From positions 21,463 through 85,462 of the forward strand of contig JBBHKE010000973.1 of NCBI GenBank assembly GCA_037447655.1: a stretch of 64,000 nucleotides of DNA, in the 5' to 3' direction. A program made the position numbers and the translations under genes. The notes below the pieces were generated by a model that was not told the DNA's origin, ran no database searches, and saw only the letters and a list, made by a program, of their open reading frames with translations. Shown piece after piece: positions 42,641 through 53,520 of the stretch. Origin of the DNA: Zygnema cylindricum (taxonomy: Eukaryota; Streptophyta; Zygnematophyceae; Zygnematales; Zygnemataceae). How positions within the stretch are numbered: the first letter of the stretch is position 1; each line of letters starts with the position of its first letter.

Positions 42641-42918
42641 TCAACTAAGGCAGCCATGGCTCAACCACCCTCTCTATCCTTCAGTGACTACAACAAGTAT
42701 GGTGGCTAGAGAGAGGAGGTGGAGGCAGGTCCGCCCTATTGTAATATTGACATATTTAGACCTAGAAAATACTCTTGAAATCGATTACTTTCAACAACCT
42801 TCAATGACTACGACAAGTGTGGGAGTTGAAGAGAGTAGGTAGAGGCAGACTAGCTAGACTTCTTTTCTGCATTCCATTTTAGATCTAGAAAATATTAAAA
42901 GAACCATTAATTTCTACA

Positions 42919-44684
42919 CTCCCCTTATTTTCAAGTCACTCTTCAATTTAAGACCACACTTCTCCTTGCAGAAAATTAGCTTAGGGGAAGGCACAGGTTT
43001 GGTCATCATATCTGCTACCACCTTGCTATCTGGTTTGTACTCTAAACTGATTATTTTGTCTTCTACCTTCTCTCTAACAAAACAGAGTCTAATGTCCATG
43101 TGTTTGGCTTTAAAATGATGTTTAGGATTGGCAACAATAGCGATTGTTGACTGATTATCAGAAAAAAAAAATTGCACAACACTCTTAAGGTGACCAAGTT
43201 CACCAAGCAAGACTTGATCCACATCAATTCTTTTACAACAGAGCAGTAGGCCATATAATCAACCTCTATGGTTGACTGAGCAATAACCTTTTGCTGTTTG
43301 CTACTCCTACAACAAGCCCCATCACCCACAAACAATACATATCCAGATGTACATCTCCTCATCGGAGCATCACCATAACTGGCATCATTCCAAGTAGTGA
43401 TATCAGTGTGCTCCCCTCCCAAATGCAACAATAGATCCCTAGTTCCTATTAAATATCTAAAGACTCTCTTAGCTGCCTCCCAATCTCTCTTAGTTGGAGC
43501 ATTTAGACTTCTACTCATCACTCCTACACCTGCAGCTAAATCCGACCAGGTACAATTCATAAAAAAGATTAGGCTTCCCACTACTTGCTTGTAAGGATTA
43601 GTCTGCATGAACTTCTGAACTTCAGGACCTAATTCCTCGTCTAAGATTATGACTCATTCTTCCACACACCCCTCAGTTCCCTTCTTTAACTCTATTGGAG
43701 TTGTATAACTATTAGCCTTATCTATTTGAAACTTTTTCAACATGTTCCCTATTGCTTCTTTCTGAGTTAGTCTTATAATCTTTTTTTCTCCGTCTCTTTC
43801 TAGTTGAATTCCCAAAATATATCTTGCCTTCCTCATATCCTTCATCTCAAATCCCCCTTTAAGATCAGTTTTCAGCTTATTAATTTTGTCCATTGATTTA
43901 CTTATAAGAAGCAAATCATCAACATAAATTGCAATGAAGATAACACCTTCTTTATCTACAAAAACATAGATTGAGTGATCTAAGCTGATCCGGATATATC
44001 CTAGATCGGTAAGAAATTCATCAAGCTTCTTATTCCACTGTCGGGGCGCGTGATTCAAACCATAAAGAGATTTGATCAGCCCGCATACCTTTCTTTCCTA
44101 TCATTCGAGTTGGCGCATGAAGATCTCCTCTTCTAATTCTCCATGCAAAAAAGTTGTCTTGATGTCCATCTAGTGCACCTCCATGTCTTCCGCTGCTGCG
44201 AGACTGAGAAGTATGCAGACAGAGGGAAATTTGACGACCAGAGCAATGGTTTCCTCGTAGTCGATTCCCTCTTTCTGTGTAAATCCTTTTGCCACTATTC
44301 GAGCCTTGTAGCTCTCAATGGTGTTATCTGGGTTGAGTTTTCATTGGAACAACCTCTTACAACCGATTCGTTTTCAGTTAGGTGGACAATCCACCAGCTC
44401 CCAAGCATTGGCTGCCATAATTGAGGCCATCTCCTCATTGATGGCCACCGGTTCCTTTCTTGACAATTCATCACCTCTCCATAAGTTTGAGGTCTATCCG
44501 GAGGAGATAGTTTTGTTACCTTGTTATTAACCTGTTTTTCTTGCAACCTTTTGCTACTTCTCTTTCCTCCCTCAAAATCTGTTGCCGGAATAGATGGTTC
44601 CCGTGGGTTCTTTCGAACAATCTCGGCTTCTCCCTTGTCCTTTGATTCTGATTAAATTTCCACCACGTCTTCCGCTTCGGGTAG
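42919..44684 (-). mobile_element. Element L internal remnant (RT and RNase H)
   Basis: Minus strand: polypurine complement, RNase H (STIEVDYMAYCS; DNQSTIAIVANPKHHF; NDASYGDAPMRR) and RT (IYVDDLLLISKSMDKINKLK; EAIGNMLKKFQIDKANSY), then decayed RT N-part and linker (EKQVNNKVTKLSPPDRPQ). It stops at 44684, where LTR Q begins. Everything 5' (gag, protease, integrase) is missing. SDASYG is NDASYG here, losing the first RNase H Asp. Confidence 0.85.
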
Positions 44685-45157
44685 TGTAAAAGGGACAGAA
44701 TACCTCACAACACACCACAATGCACAGCGAAAAGCTCTGAAGATCTCCCCGTTGCAACAGCACAGACACACAACAATTCCAAAGAAAAGTTGAGCTTTAT
44801 TAATCAGAAAGAGATTACAAAGTTGAACGCTCACTGCAAAGGTCTACTCAAGGAGTCCGTCTGTTCACTAAGTCTACTTCTCTATTTAAACTATCTATCC
44901 GCTAATCAACCCAGTATTTTACAGATGTACACGTGGACCTTCACAGTCATCCAAGATCTATCCAAACTATCATTCTAGAACTTTGCAGTTCAATCTACAT
45001 TCAGCTATGTTGCTATGTTGCGTTGCTATACTACGCTGCTAAGTTACTACGTTGCTCTGCTACGCTACTCTGGCATCGCGGCTGCGCAGCTCTGGAACCA
45101 CAACTACAGCAGCCTCACCTCTAACAATATGGTACACACTTATGTAACCCTGTTACA
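44685..45157 (-). mobile_element. LTR Q of a third copia-like family
   Basis: 473 bp; on the minus strand TGTAACAGGGTTAC to GTCCCTTTTACA. A TATA-like TTTAAATAGAG (complement at 44880-44891) and AATAAAG polyadenylation-type signal (complement at 44795-44801) lie in the right order. On its 3'-LTR side (45158-45172) the minus strand reads AGTGGGAGGCAC, a polypurine tract. Contains tandem GTTGC/CTACGCT-type repeats near 45010-45075. No half-tRNA site adjoins it. Confidence 0.75.
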
Positions 45158-45603
45158 GTGCCTCCCACTAAAGATTCAGCGTCCCGCTGAACCTTACTGA
45201 TTTTCTTTCTAAATATTCAAACGATTTTTTATTCTTAAAATCCCCTTTAATCGCTTAAATGGTGTTATTTCATCTCTTGTTGGGATTATCTTTTGTTTTT
45301 TTTGTAAAGAGGAAGCAAACAAAAAGCTCTAAAAAAACCCTTGAAAAGCCTCTCTCTCTCTCTCTCCCCTCTCCCTCTTTCTCTCCTCTTCCTCTCTCTC
45401 TCTCCCCCTCTCCCTCGCCGTCTTCTCTCCCCCTCCCTTTCCCCCTCACTTTTCATTTCCACTTTCCCTCTCTTGCTCCTCTTCCTCTCCCTCTCCCCCT
45501 CCCCCGCCCTCACCCTCTCCCCCTCCCTCTCCCCCTCCCTTTCCCTTTCCTTCTCCCTCTCTCTTTCAAGTTGACAAAGTATATCATATGTCTCCTCACG
45601 GTA
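45158..45603. repeat. Remnant internal DNA of Q and polypyrimidine tract
   Basis: 45158-45345 holds the polypurine tract of Q and uncharacterised AT-rich DNA (GGTTCAGCGGGACGCTGAA palindrome on the minus strand near 45172-45192). 45349-45570 is CT-rich low complexity. No gene. Confidence 0.6.
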
Positions 45604-46648
45604 TGAAACTCTGAGACCTCCATAAGTCCTCAGAGTGGACAGCTTCCAAGAAGCCTCTAGGATAACCCTGATCCCTTTGTGTTTCAGCAAGAACAACTAC
45701 CACCCTGGCAGACAATAACTTTGACCACCTTCACCCTTGTAAAGGCAAGACTCCCTTGAGTTGATACCAAAAAGAATCTCTGAATTTTCTCCCCTGAGCA
45801 GTAAGTTATAGAGGGTCAAAGTTGACCTTTTGTACAGAAGCTTCTTGGGAGAGAGGATCCTATCTCCTAATTTTTTCTAATTTCTATCTCTCTCACAGAC
45901 TCTCTCTATTGATGTACGCAACCAATCAGAGTACTCTTCCGTACACAAAAGTACAGCTGTCGGTGTACTTTCTGTACGGAATCTGTACAATGTCGACACG
46001 TGGTATATCTAGATTCACTTCCTTAATCCTCAAAGATGTCGTGATCGAATGTCATTCCGCCACGTGTCATCCGATATGGCGATGACCAAAAACCGCCGAA
46101 ATCCTCTTCCGCGATCTCGGCGTTAATTCCGGCCGTCCTATTAAATTCACATTTAATTGTAGCCGTAATAAATACATGCGCGGTATTCATTTCGCTAAAG
46201 AAATAAATGCGCGGTATTGGTTTTTTTCCGTACCGTAATCCGTACTTTTACATTACTAGATCTATGTATCCCGTAAACAATTAGAGTTAAATGAATTAAC
46301 CTACTTATTAATATTTAATTAAATATCAAACCATATAGTACGTAACACTACTTAAAGACTTAACGGCTAAGGTTATCGGCTACCGGCTGCTTCCCGTCCG
46401 GCAGGTACCAGGTTCAAATCCTGTGGCCGGCACATATCTTCTTAGTAAATAAACCCCTAACTAATATATATTTCCCGTAAACCTCTGGATAGCCTAGGTA
46501 GCCATGGCTCTAGCTTCCTCTCCAATTTCTCAGTGACTGCGACAAGATTGAGAGTTGGAGAGAGAAGTTAGAGGTAGACTGCCTCGGCTTCTTTCTATAT
46601 TTCTATTTAGACCTAGAAAATACTTTAAACGGACCATTAATTTCTACA
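45604..46648 (-). repeat. Left (3') LTR of element F
   Basis: 1045 bp, plus strand TGAAACTCTGAGACC to TTTCTACA. Nearly identical to the LTR at 50998-52054. Gag ATG complement at 45621-45623, 20 nt from the end. G-box-like CCACGTGTCA near 46061. tRNA-like module at 46355-46437 with B-box GGTTCAAATCC (46411-46421) and CCGGC/GCCGG pairing around it. Confidence 0.9.
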
Positions 46649-46661
46649 CTCCCCTTATTTT

Positions 46662-47339
46662 CTAGTCAATCTTTAATTTCAGACCACACTTCTCCCTGCA
46701 GAAAATTAGCTTAGGGGAAGGCACAGGTTTGGTCATCATATCTGCAACCATCTCACTACCTGGTCGGTACTCTAAACTGATTATTTTGTTTTCTACTTTC
46801 TCTCTAACGAAGCTGAGTCTAATGGCCATGTGTTTGGCTTTAAAATGATGTTTAGGATTGGCAGAAATAGCGATTGCTACCTGATTATCACAAAAAAAAT
46901 TCTGCACACCACTTTTAAGGTGACCAAGCTCACCAAGCAAAGACTAAACCCACATCAATTCTTTTACACCAGAGCAAGAGGCCATATACTCAGCCTCCAT
47001 GGTGGACGGAGCAATAACTTTTTGCTGTTTGCTACTCCAACAGGAAGCCCCATCACCCACATATTATACATATCTAGAAGTGCATCTCCTCATCGGAGCA
47101 TCACCATAACTGGCATCACTCCAAATATTGATGTCAGTATTCTCCCCACCCAAATGCAACCATAGATCCCTAGTTCCTATCAAATATCTAAGGACTCTCT
47201 TAGCTGCCTCCCAATCCCTCTTAGTAAGAGCATTTAGACTTCTACTCAGCACTCCTACAGCTGCAGCTAAATCCGGCCGGGTACAATTCATAAAATAGAT
47301 TAGGCTTCCCACTACTTTCTTGTAAGGATTAGTCTGCAT
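46662..47339 (-). pseudogene. Element F RNase H
   Basis: Two frames: PDLAAAVGVLSRSLNALTKR, IWSDASYGDAPMRRCTS (Asp); then, after a break near 46945-47060, LKSGVQNFFCDNQVAIAISA (Asp), NPKHHFKAKHMAIRL and MVADMMTKPVPSPKLIFC. The Glu-bearing segment lies in the broken interval. Confidence 0.85.
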
Positions 47340-47408
47340 GAACTTCTGTTCTTCAGGGGATAATTCCTCGTCTAAGACTATGACTCCTTCTTCCTCACTC
47401 CCCTCACT

Positions 47409-48224
47409 TCACTTCTTCAACTCCATTGGAGTTGTACAACTATTAGCTTTATCCATCTGAAATTTTTCAAGCATGTTCCCTATTGCTTCTTTTTGAGTCA
47501 ATCTTATAATCTTTATCTTTCGATCTCTCTCTACTTGAATTCCCAAAATATATTTTGCTTCCCCCATATCCTTCATTTCAAATCTCCCCTTAAGATCGGT
47601 TTTCAGTTTATTAATGTTTTCCATAAATTTACTTAAAACAAGCAAATCATCAACATTAATTTCAATAAATATAAAGCCTTCCTCATCTTCGAAAACATAG
47701 ATTGAGTGATCTGAGCTGATCCTCATATATCCCAGACCGGTAATAAACTCATCAAGCTTCTTATTCCACTGTCGAGAGGCTTGTTTCAAACCATAAAGAG
47801 ATTTAATCAGCCGGCATACCTTACTCTCCTCTCCTTCCTCCACAAACCCTTCGGGTTGTCACATAAAGATATCCTCTTCCAATTCTCCATGCAAAAAGGT
47901 TGTTTTGATGTCCATCTGGTGCACTTACATGTCTTCTGCTGCTGGCAGGCTGAGAAGTATGCGGACGGAGGGAAATCTGACCACCGGGGCAAAGGTTTCC
48001 TCGTAGTCAATTCCCTCCTTTTGTGTATATCCTTTTGCCACTAATTTGGCCTTGTAGCGCTCGATTGTGTTATCTGGGTTCAGTTTTAATTTGAAAAACC
48101 ACTTACAACTGATTGGTTTTTGTTTAGGTGGACAATCCACCAGCTCCCAAGTATCGGCTGCCATAATTGAGGCCATCTCCTCATTGATGGCTATCTTCCA
48201 CCGGTTTCTTTCTGGACAAATCAT
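47409..48224 (-). pseudogene. Element F reverse transcriptase
   Basis: N-part 48224-47925: [57 protein letters not shown]-part 47843-47409: KVCRLIKSLYGLKQASRQWN, INVDDLLVLSKF, MGEAKYILGIQVERD. The catalytic box reads NVDD rather than YVDD. A stop lies near 47925 (DM* where B reads EVHQMDIKT). Confidence 0.85.
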
Positions 48225-48263
48225 CGCCTCTCCATAAGTTTGAGGTTCATCTTGATGAGATAG

Positions 48264-48600
48264 TTAAGTTACCTTATTATTAACCTGTTTTTCTTGCAAT
48301 CTTTTGCTACTTCTCCTTCCCCCCTCAAAATCTGAGGCCGGAATAGATGGTTCTCGTGGATTCTTTCGAACAATCTCGGCTTCTCCCCTATCCCTTGATT
48401 CCGAATCAATTTCCACCACGTCTTCCGCTTCGAGTAGAGTTGTCACTGGAGTTTCCACAGCCGATTCCTTTTCGGTCTGATTTGTTCCTGCAAGAATGTC
48501 ATCTTCTCTAAAACGTTGATAGTTAGGAAGCTCAAAGTCATCGGAATTTTCTGACTCAAATCTGATTTTTACTGACTTTGTATACTTGAAGGGATCCACA
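48264..48600 (-). pseudogene. Element F integrase-RT linker
   Basis: 111 codons: DPFKYTKSVKIRFESENSDD, an acidic stretch, EAEDVVEIDSESRDRGEAEI, then FEGGRRSSKRLQEKQVNNKV. The same basic motif occurs in B, I, L and P, so it is a conserved feature of the family linker. Confidence 0.8.
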
Positions 48601-48608
48601 AACTTTCC

Positions 48609-49733
48609 TTAATCCATAACTACTAGATGCTTTACTAAGATTATATCTTCCCTTTTTAGATCGTAAACTCCATATCCTTTAACATCCTCATCATATCCTA
48701 ATAAGTATCCCGTTTTTCCTTTTGGATCTAGCTTCTTATTAGACCGATCTGTATCTAGACTGAATACTTGACTGCCGAAAATATTTAAGTGAGATATGTC
48801 TGGTTTCCGGCCTGTCCATCTCTCATAAGGTGTTTGATCTTTTATAGCTGAAGTAAGAACTCTATTTTTGAGGTAATTAGCACAGTTCATTGCTTCCGCC
48901 CAAAACCTTTTTCCTATCATCTTATCTGACAACATACTTCTAGCACTATCACTTAGTGTTTTATTTAACCTTTTAGCTACCCCATTCTGTTCCGGGTTTT
49001 CTGGAACTGTCTTTTGGTGTTGGACCCCATCTTCCCTCAAAAAATCCTCAAACTGGTTAGAAGTATACTCTCCACCATTGTCAATCCTTATTCTCTTGAT
49101 TGGAGTTTCAAGGAGTTTTTCGCTCCATGCTTTATATTGTCTAAAACAATCTTGAGCTTCGGACTTGTTTTTAAAACAATACACTCGGGAATACCGAGAC
49201 CAATCATCAGTGATAGTCATCATAAATCTCTTCCCACCCGGTGAGGGCACTTTAACCGGTCCCCAAATATCTGTGTGTACTACATCTAGAATTTTTTCCC
49301 CCTTATAGGTGGCTGTTTTCGGAAAGGGTAATCTGTGTGCTTTACCTTGAGCACATCCACTACAATCACTTATATTATCACTCTCACTGAACTGAATCCC
49401 TTCCACCACTCCCATCTTTTTCATCTCTCTTAACTTATCTAGATTCACATGCCCAAGCCTCTTATGCCATATCATAATATCATGAACACCAGCATAATAA
49501 AGTTTCTTCGTTTCATTACTTAAAATCAGCCTAAACATCCCATGGCTACCTTTCTCAGCAATGAAATAGACATCCTCCTCAAAACTAGCATTAAAGATTC
49601 CTTCCCTAGTGCTAGTCAAAAAACCCTTATCATCTAATTCAGATGTAGAGATGAGGTTTTTGTTCAGCTCCGGAATAAACAATACATAGGAGAATGTTAC
49701 TATGGATGTCTTTCCTTCTACTAACACTTTCAA
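48609..49733 (-). CDS. Element F integrase (374 open codons)
   Basis: The longest open Pol segment of family 2. Protease tail VTFSYVLFIPELNKNLISTS, pre-integrase SHGMFRLILSNETKKLYYAG, zinc domain IWHKRLGHVNLDKLR...CSGCAQGKAHRL, core D (HTDIWGP), D (RIDNGGEY), E (ENPEQNGVAKRLN), C-part WAEAMNCANYLKNRV and GSQVFSLDTDRSNKKLDPKG. DD35E and HHCC residues are all present. It ends at LVVMD before a stop where other copies continue to GKSIDPFKYT. Open but part of a broken polyprotein, so function is doubtful. Confidence 0.85.
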   Translation of the reverse strand: MKVLVEGKTSIVTFSYVLFIPELNKNLISTSELDDKGFLTSTREGIFNASFEEDVYFIAEKGSHGMFRLILSNETKKLYYAGVHDIMIWHKRLGHVNLDKLREMKKMGVVEGIQFSESDNISDCSGCAQGKAHRLPFPKTATYKGEKILDVVHTDIWGPVKVPSPGGKRFMMTITDDWSRYSRVYCFKNKSEAQDCFRQYKAWSEKLLETPIKRIRIDNGGEYTSNQFEDFLREDGVQHQKTVPENPEQNGVAKRLNKTLSDSARSMLSDKMIGKRFWAEAMNCANYLKNRVLTSAIKDQTPYERWTGRKPDISHLNIFGSQVFSLDTDRSNKKLDPKGKTGYLLGYDEDVKGYGVYDLKREDIILVKHLVVMD

Positions 49734-49906
49734 ATCTACTGATCCTACAAGAGTAGTGGTGCTATCCTCCCATCCCCGTACTCTATCTCTACCGTGGGAA
49801 TCTTTTTTATCTTAGTGAACAGGTGCTTATCCTTACACATGTGCATAGAGGCACCTGAATCTACAATCCAGCCTGCTTCACCTTTCAATCCACCGTAAGC
49901 ACATTT
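49734..49906 (-). pseudogene. Element F protease active-site segment
   Basis: Minus strand GLKGEAGWIVDSGASMHMCK and LFTKIKKIPTVEIEYG give the aspartic protease DSGAS site. A stop or frame change before 49733 splits it from the integrase frame. Confidence 0.8.
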
Positions 49907-51017
49907 CTACCTTCGTGGAATTTCGACCTCGTTTTTCGCCTCCAACTCCTCATCCAATTGGAGCTCATCGTCCTTGTCCCCGGATTCCGCCTCATGTACT
50001 TGTGTCACAAGGGCCTTTTTCTTTCCTCTCGGGGTTCTACTGGTCTGCCCCTCCTTTAACCGAAGCTCGGTTAGCTTAGTGCACTTTGCCATATAGTGCC
50101 CCGGTTTCTTACAAAAATGACATAAACCTTTGGGAGCCCTTGGTCTTAACTCGTCGGTCTGATTTTTCTGCTCCCTCCCCCCATAATTTTCGACCGGTTT
50201 CTGGGAACCCTTGTTTTTCCAATCTGTCGCAGCTGCCAAGGCTTGCCCACTCTTTCCTCCCCTTCGGATCTCAATCGTATTCTCCCAAACGAGTATCATC
50301 CCTACCATTGAGTTCCATATCCACCTTGAGTCCGGCAAGTCCTGCACACGGTTGACTATGTTCTCGAACTCATCGGGTAACTTCATCAGTAAACAGTTAA
50401 CCTTTTCTTTTTCACTAAAATATTTTCTCGCACTCTCTAGCTCCATGAAGAGTGTAGCAAGCTCATTGCAAAAATCGAACATCTTCCTCACTTTGTATAC
50501 ATACTCTTTAACTTTCTAATCAGCCAACTGTTGTTGCTGAATCGTACCACTTCGGTAAATCTCTATGAGAGCCATCCAAAGATCGGATGCCCTTTCAACC
50601 TGCAAATGAGGACATGCAAGTCCTTGAGTGAGATGGCGTAGGATGAAGTGCTTTGCCGCCATATTGTTGAAGTCTCAGGTTTTAGTATCATTCTCCTCGA
50701 CTTGGAACAGGTGACATGAATGCTGAACCAGTTGCTATTGGTGTGGTCGTCTCCTTCTCCTTTCCTTTGTCAACCACCTCTCCTTCTTTTGTTTCCTTTG
50801 TTGAAGGTGGATCCTCTCTCCTGGTGAATCTGCTTCCTCCAAACCCTAGAGGGATTTTAAGACTTGATGGACGCCCCAACCGTCCACTCACTATCCCCCA
50901 AAACCTTTTTTCGCATAGAGCTCCTATTATCATACTTTCCCTGTATATGAAGCCAGTTCCATAAAAGATTGGTACCCTAGAGGGTGGGCCCATAACCTGA
51001 AACTCTGAGACCTCCAT
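49907..51017 (-). pseudogene. Element F gag, starting inside the LTR
   Basis: The frame opens with ATG at 51017, 20 nt inside the right LTR, and runs uninterrupted through the LTR end and primer site: MEVSEFQVMGPPSRVPIFYG, then FWGIVSGRLGRPSS, to 50688. A second part (50491-49907) has FCNELATLFMELESARKYF, LPDEFENIVNRVQDL, ENTIEIRRGGKSGQAL and the knuckle CHFCKKPGHYMAKC. Stops fall between 50688 and 50491. It is the clearest evidence that gag starts in U5. Confidence 0.85.
50983..50997 (-). other. Primer-binding site of element F (half-tRNA type)
   Basis: Minus strand GGTTATGGGCCCACC adjoining the LTR. It is translated as VMGPP within the open gag frame. Confidence 0.92.
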
Positions 51018-52054
51018 AAGTCCTCAGAGTGGACAGCTTCCAAGAAGCCTCTAGGATAACCCTGACCCCTTTGTGTTTCAGCAAGAACAACTACCACCAT
51101 GGCAGATAAAAACTCTTACTACCTTCACTCTTGTAAAGGCTAGACTCCCCTGAGTCGATAGCAAAAAGAATCTCTGAATTTGCTCCCCTGAGCAGTAAGT
51201 TATGGAGGGTCAAAGTTGACCTTTTGTACAGAAGCTCTCTGGGAGAGAGGATCCTATCTCCTAATTTTTTCTAATTTCTATCTCTCTCACAGACTCTCTC
51301 TATTGATGTACGCAACCAATCAGAGTACTCTTCCGTACACAAAAGTACAGCTGTCGGTGTACTTTCTGTACGGAATCTGTACGACATGGCCTAAATGTCG
51401 ACACGTGGTATATCCGGATTCGCTCCCTTAATCCTCAAAGATGCGTGATTCAATGTCATTCCGCTAAGTGTCATCCGATATGGCGATGACCAAAAATCCG
51501 CCGAAATCCTTTTCCGCGATCTCGGCGTTAATTCCGGCCGTCCAATTAAATTCACATTTAATCGTAGCCGTAATAAATACATGCGCGGTATTCATTTCGC
51601 TAAAGAAATAAATGCGCGGTATTGGTTTCTTTTCCGTACCGAAATCCTTACTTTTACATTACTGGATCTATGTATCCTGTAAACTATTAGAGTTAAATGA
51701 ATTAACCTACTTATTAATGTTTAATTAAATATCAAACCATATAGTACGTAACACTACTTAAAGACTTAACGGCTAAAGTTACCGGCTACCGGCTGCTTTC
51801 CGTCCGGCAGGTACCAGGTTCAAATCCTGTGGCCGGCACATGTCTTTTTAGTAAATAAACCCCTAACTAATATATATTTCCCGTAAACCTTTGGATAGCC
51901 TAGGTAGCCATGGCTCTAGCTTCCTCTCCAATTTCTCAGTGACTGCGACAAGATTGAGAGTTGGAGAGAGAAGTTAGAGGTAGACTGCCTCGGCTTCTTT
52001 CTATATTTCTATTTAGACCTAGAAAATACTTTAAACGGACCATTAATTTCTACA
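50998..52054 (-). repeat. LTR shared by elements F and G
   Basis: 1057 bp, almost identical to 45604-46648. On its left lies F's primer site and on its right G's polypurine tract complement (52055 on), so it is the 5' LTR of F and the 3' LTR of G at once. Hairpins GACTC-CCCT-GAGTC (51143-51156), GCTC-CCCT-GAGC (51182-51193), GGTCA-AAGT-TGACC (51208-51221). tRNA-like B-box at 51817-51827. Confidence 0.9.
51762..51843 (+). other. tRNA-like module in the F/G LTR
   Basis: GACTTAACGGCTAAAG, then CCGGC-AGGTA-CCAGG, loop TTCAAAT, CCTGTG-GCCGG. B-box GGTTCAAATCC at 51817-51827. The outer stem uses different bases from LTR J but keeps pairing. Confidence 0.7.
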
Positions 52055-53520
52055 CTCCCCTTATTTTCTAGTCAATCTTTAATTTCAGACCACACTTCTC
52101 CCTGCAGAAAATTAGCTTAGGGGAAGGCACAGGTTTGGTCATCATATCTGCAACCATCTCACTACCTGGTCGGTACTCTAAACTGATTATTTTGTTTTCT
52201 ACTTTCTCTCTAACGAAGCTGAGTCTACTAGCCATGTGTTTGGCTTTAAAATGATGTTTAGGATTGGCAGAAATAGCGATTGCTACCTGATTATCACAAA
52301 AAAAAATTTGCACACCACTTTTAAGGTGACCAAGCTCACCAAGCAAAGACTTGACCCACATCAATTCTTTTACACCAGAGCAAGAGGCCATATACTCAGC
52401 CTCCATGGTGGACGAAGCAATAACTTTTTGCTGTTTGCTACTCCAACAGGAAGCCCCATCACCCACATATTATACATATCTAGAAGTGCATCTCCTCATC
52501 GGAGCATCACCATAACTGGCATCACTCCAAGTAGTGATGTCAGTATTCTCCCCACCAAAATGCAACCATAGATCCCTAGTTCCTATCAAATATCTAAGGA
52601 CTCTCTTAGGTGCCTCCTAATCCTTCTTAGTGGGAGCATTTAGACTTCTTCTCAGCACTCCTACAGCTGCAGCTAAATCCGACCGGGTACAATTCATAAA
52701 ATAGATTAGACTTCCCACTACTTACCTGTAATGAATAGTCTGCATGAACTTCTGTTCTTCAGGAGATAATTCCTCGTCTAAGACTATCTCCTTCTTCCTC
52801 ACTCCCCTCACTTCCCTTCTTCAACTCCATTGGAGTTCTACAACTATTTGCTTTATCCATCTGAAATTTTTCAAGCATGTTCCCTATTGCTTCCTTTTGA
52901 GTCAATCTTATAATTTTTCTTTTTCGGTCTCTCTCTACTTGAATTCCCAAAATATATTTTGCCTCCCCCATATCCTTCATTTCAAATCTCCCCTTAAGAT
53001 CAGTTTTCAGTTTATAAATGTTTTCCATTGATTTACTTAAAACAAACAAATCATCAACATAAATTGCAATAAATATAAAACCTTCCTCATTTTCCAAAAC
53101 ATAGATTGAGTGATCTGAGCTGATCCTCATATATCGCAGACCGGTAAGAAACTCATCAAGCTTCTTATTCCACTATCGAGGCGCCTGTTTCAAACCATTA
53201 AGAGATTTAATCAGCCGGCATACCTTACTCTCCTCTCCTTCCTCCATAAACCCTTCGGGTTGTTGCATGAAGATCTTTTCTTCCACTTCTCCATGCAAAA
53301 TGGTTGTCTTGATGTCCATCTGGTGCACTTCCATGTCTTCCGCTGTTGCCAGGCTGAGAAGTATGCGGACGGAGGGAAATCTGACGACCGGGGCAAAGGT
53401 TTCCTCGTAGTCAATTCCCTCCTTTTGTGTAAATCCTTTTGCCACTAATCGGGCCTTGTAGCGCTGGATTGTGTTATCTGGGTTCAGTTTTAATTTGAAA
53501 ACCCACTTATAACCGATTGG
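52055..53520 (-). pseudogene. Element G RNase H and RT remnant
   Basis: RNase H: ASSTMEAEYMASCSGVKELM (Glu), FFCDNQVAIAISANPKHHF (Asp), [74 protein letters not shown] and [20 protein letters not shown]. At 53520 it joins an LTR directly, so gag, protease and integrase are lost. One open frame (53173-53787) runs from this RT across the junction into antisense LTR sequence. Confidence 0.85.

Larger units (their letters stand above)
40755..42806 (-). mobile_element. Solo LTR N3, TSD ACCTT, nested in N1
   Basis: Parts 40755-40834 and 41877-42806, interrupted by N2. Begins TGCAATTGTG and ends CTTTCAACA. Hairpins TGCAC-CCTT-GTGCA (41917-41930) and GGACTC-CCTT-GAGTCC (41935-41950). Plus-strand B-box GGTTCGAATCC at 42574-42584. 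No internal coding region. Confidence 0.9.
39820..42918 (-). repeat. LTR N1 (3' LTR of element L), split by nested LTRs
   Basis: On the plus strand N1 begins TGCAACTCTGAGACC (39820) and ends TTTCTACA (42918), where the polypurine tract complement CTCCCCTTATTTTC of element L starts. It is interrupted at 40755-42806 with duplication ACCTT (40750-40754 and 42807-42811). N1's own sequence is about 1.04 kb. G-box CCACGTGGCGC near 40287. The tRNA-like stretch is near 40590-40668. Confidence 0.85.
46649..50997 (-). mobile_element. Element F internal region, most complete minus-strand copy
   Basis: Bordered by the polypurine tract complement (CTCCCCTTATTTTC) at 46649 and the half-tRNA primer site at 50983-50997, with LTRs on both sides: LTR-gag-PR-IN-RT-RH-LTR. 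Its right LTR also serves as the 3' LTR of the next element G. Confidence 0.9.
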
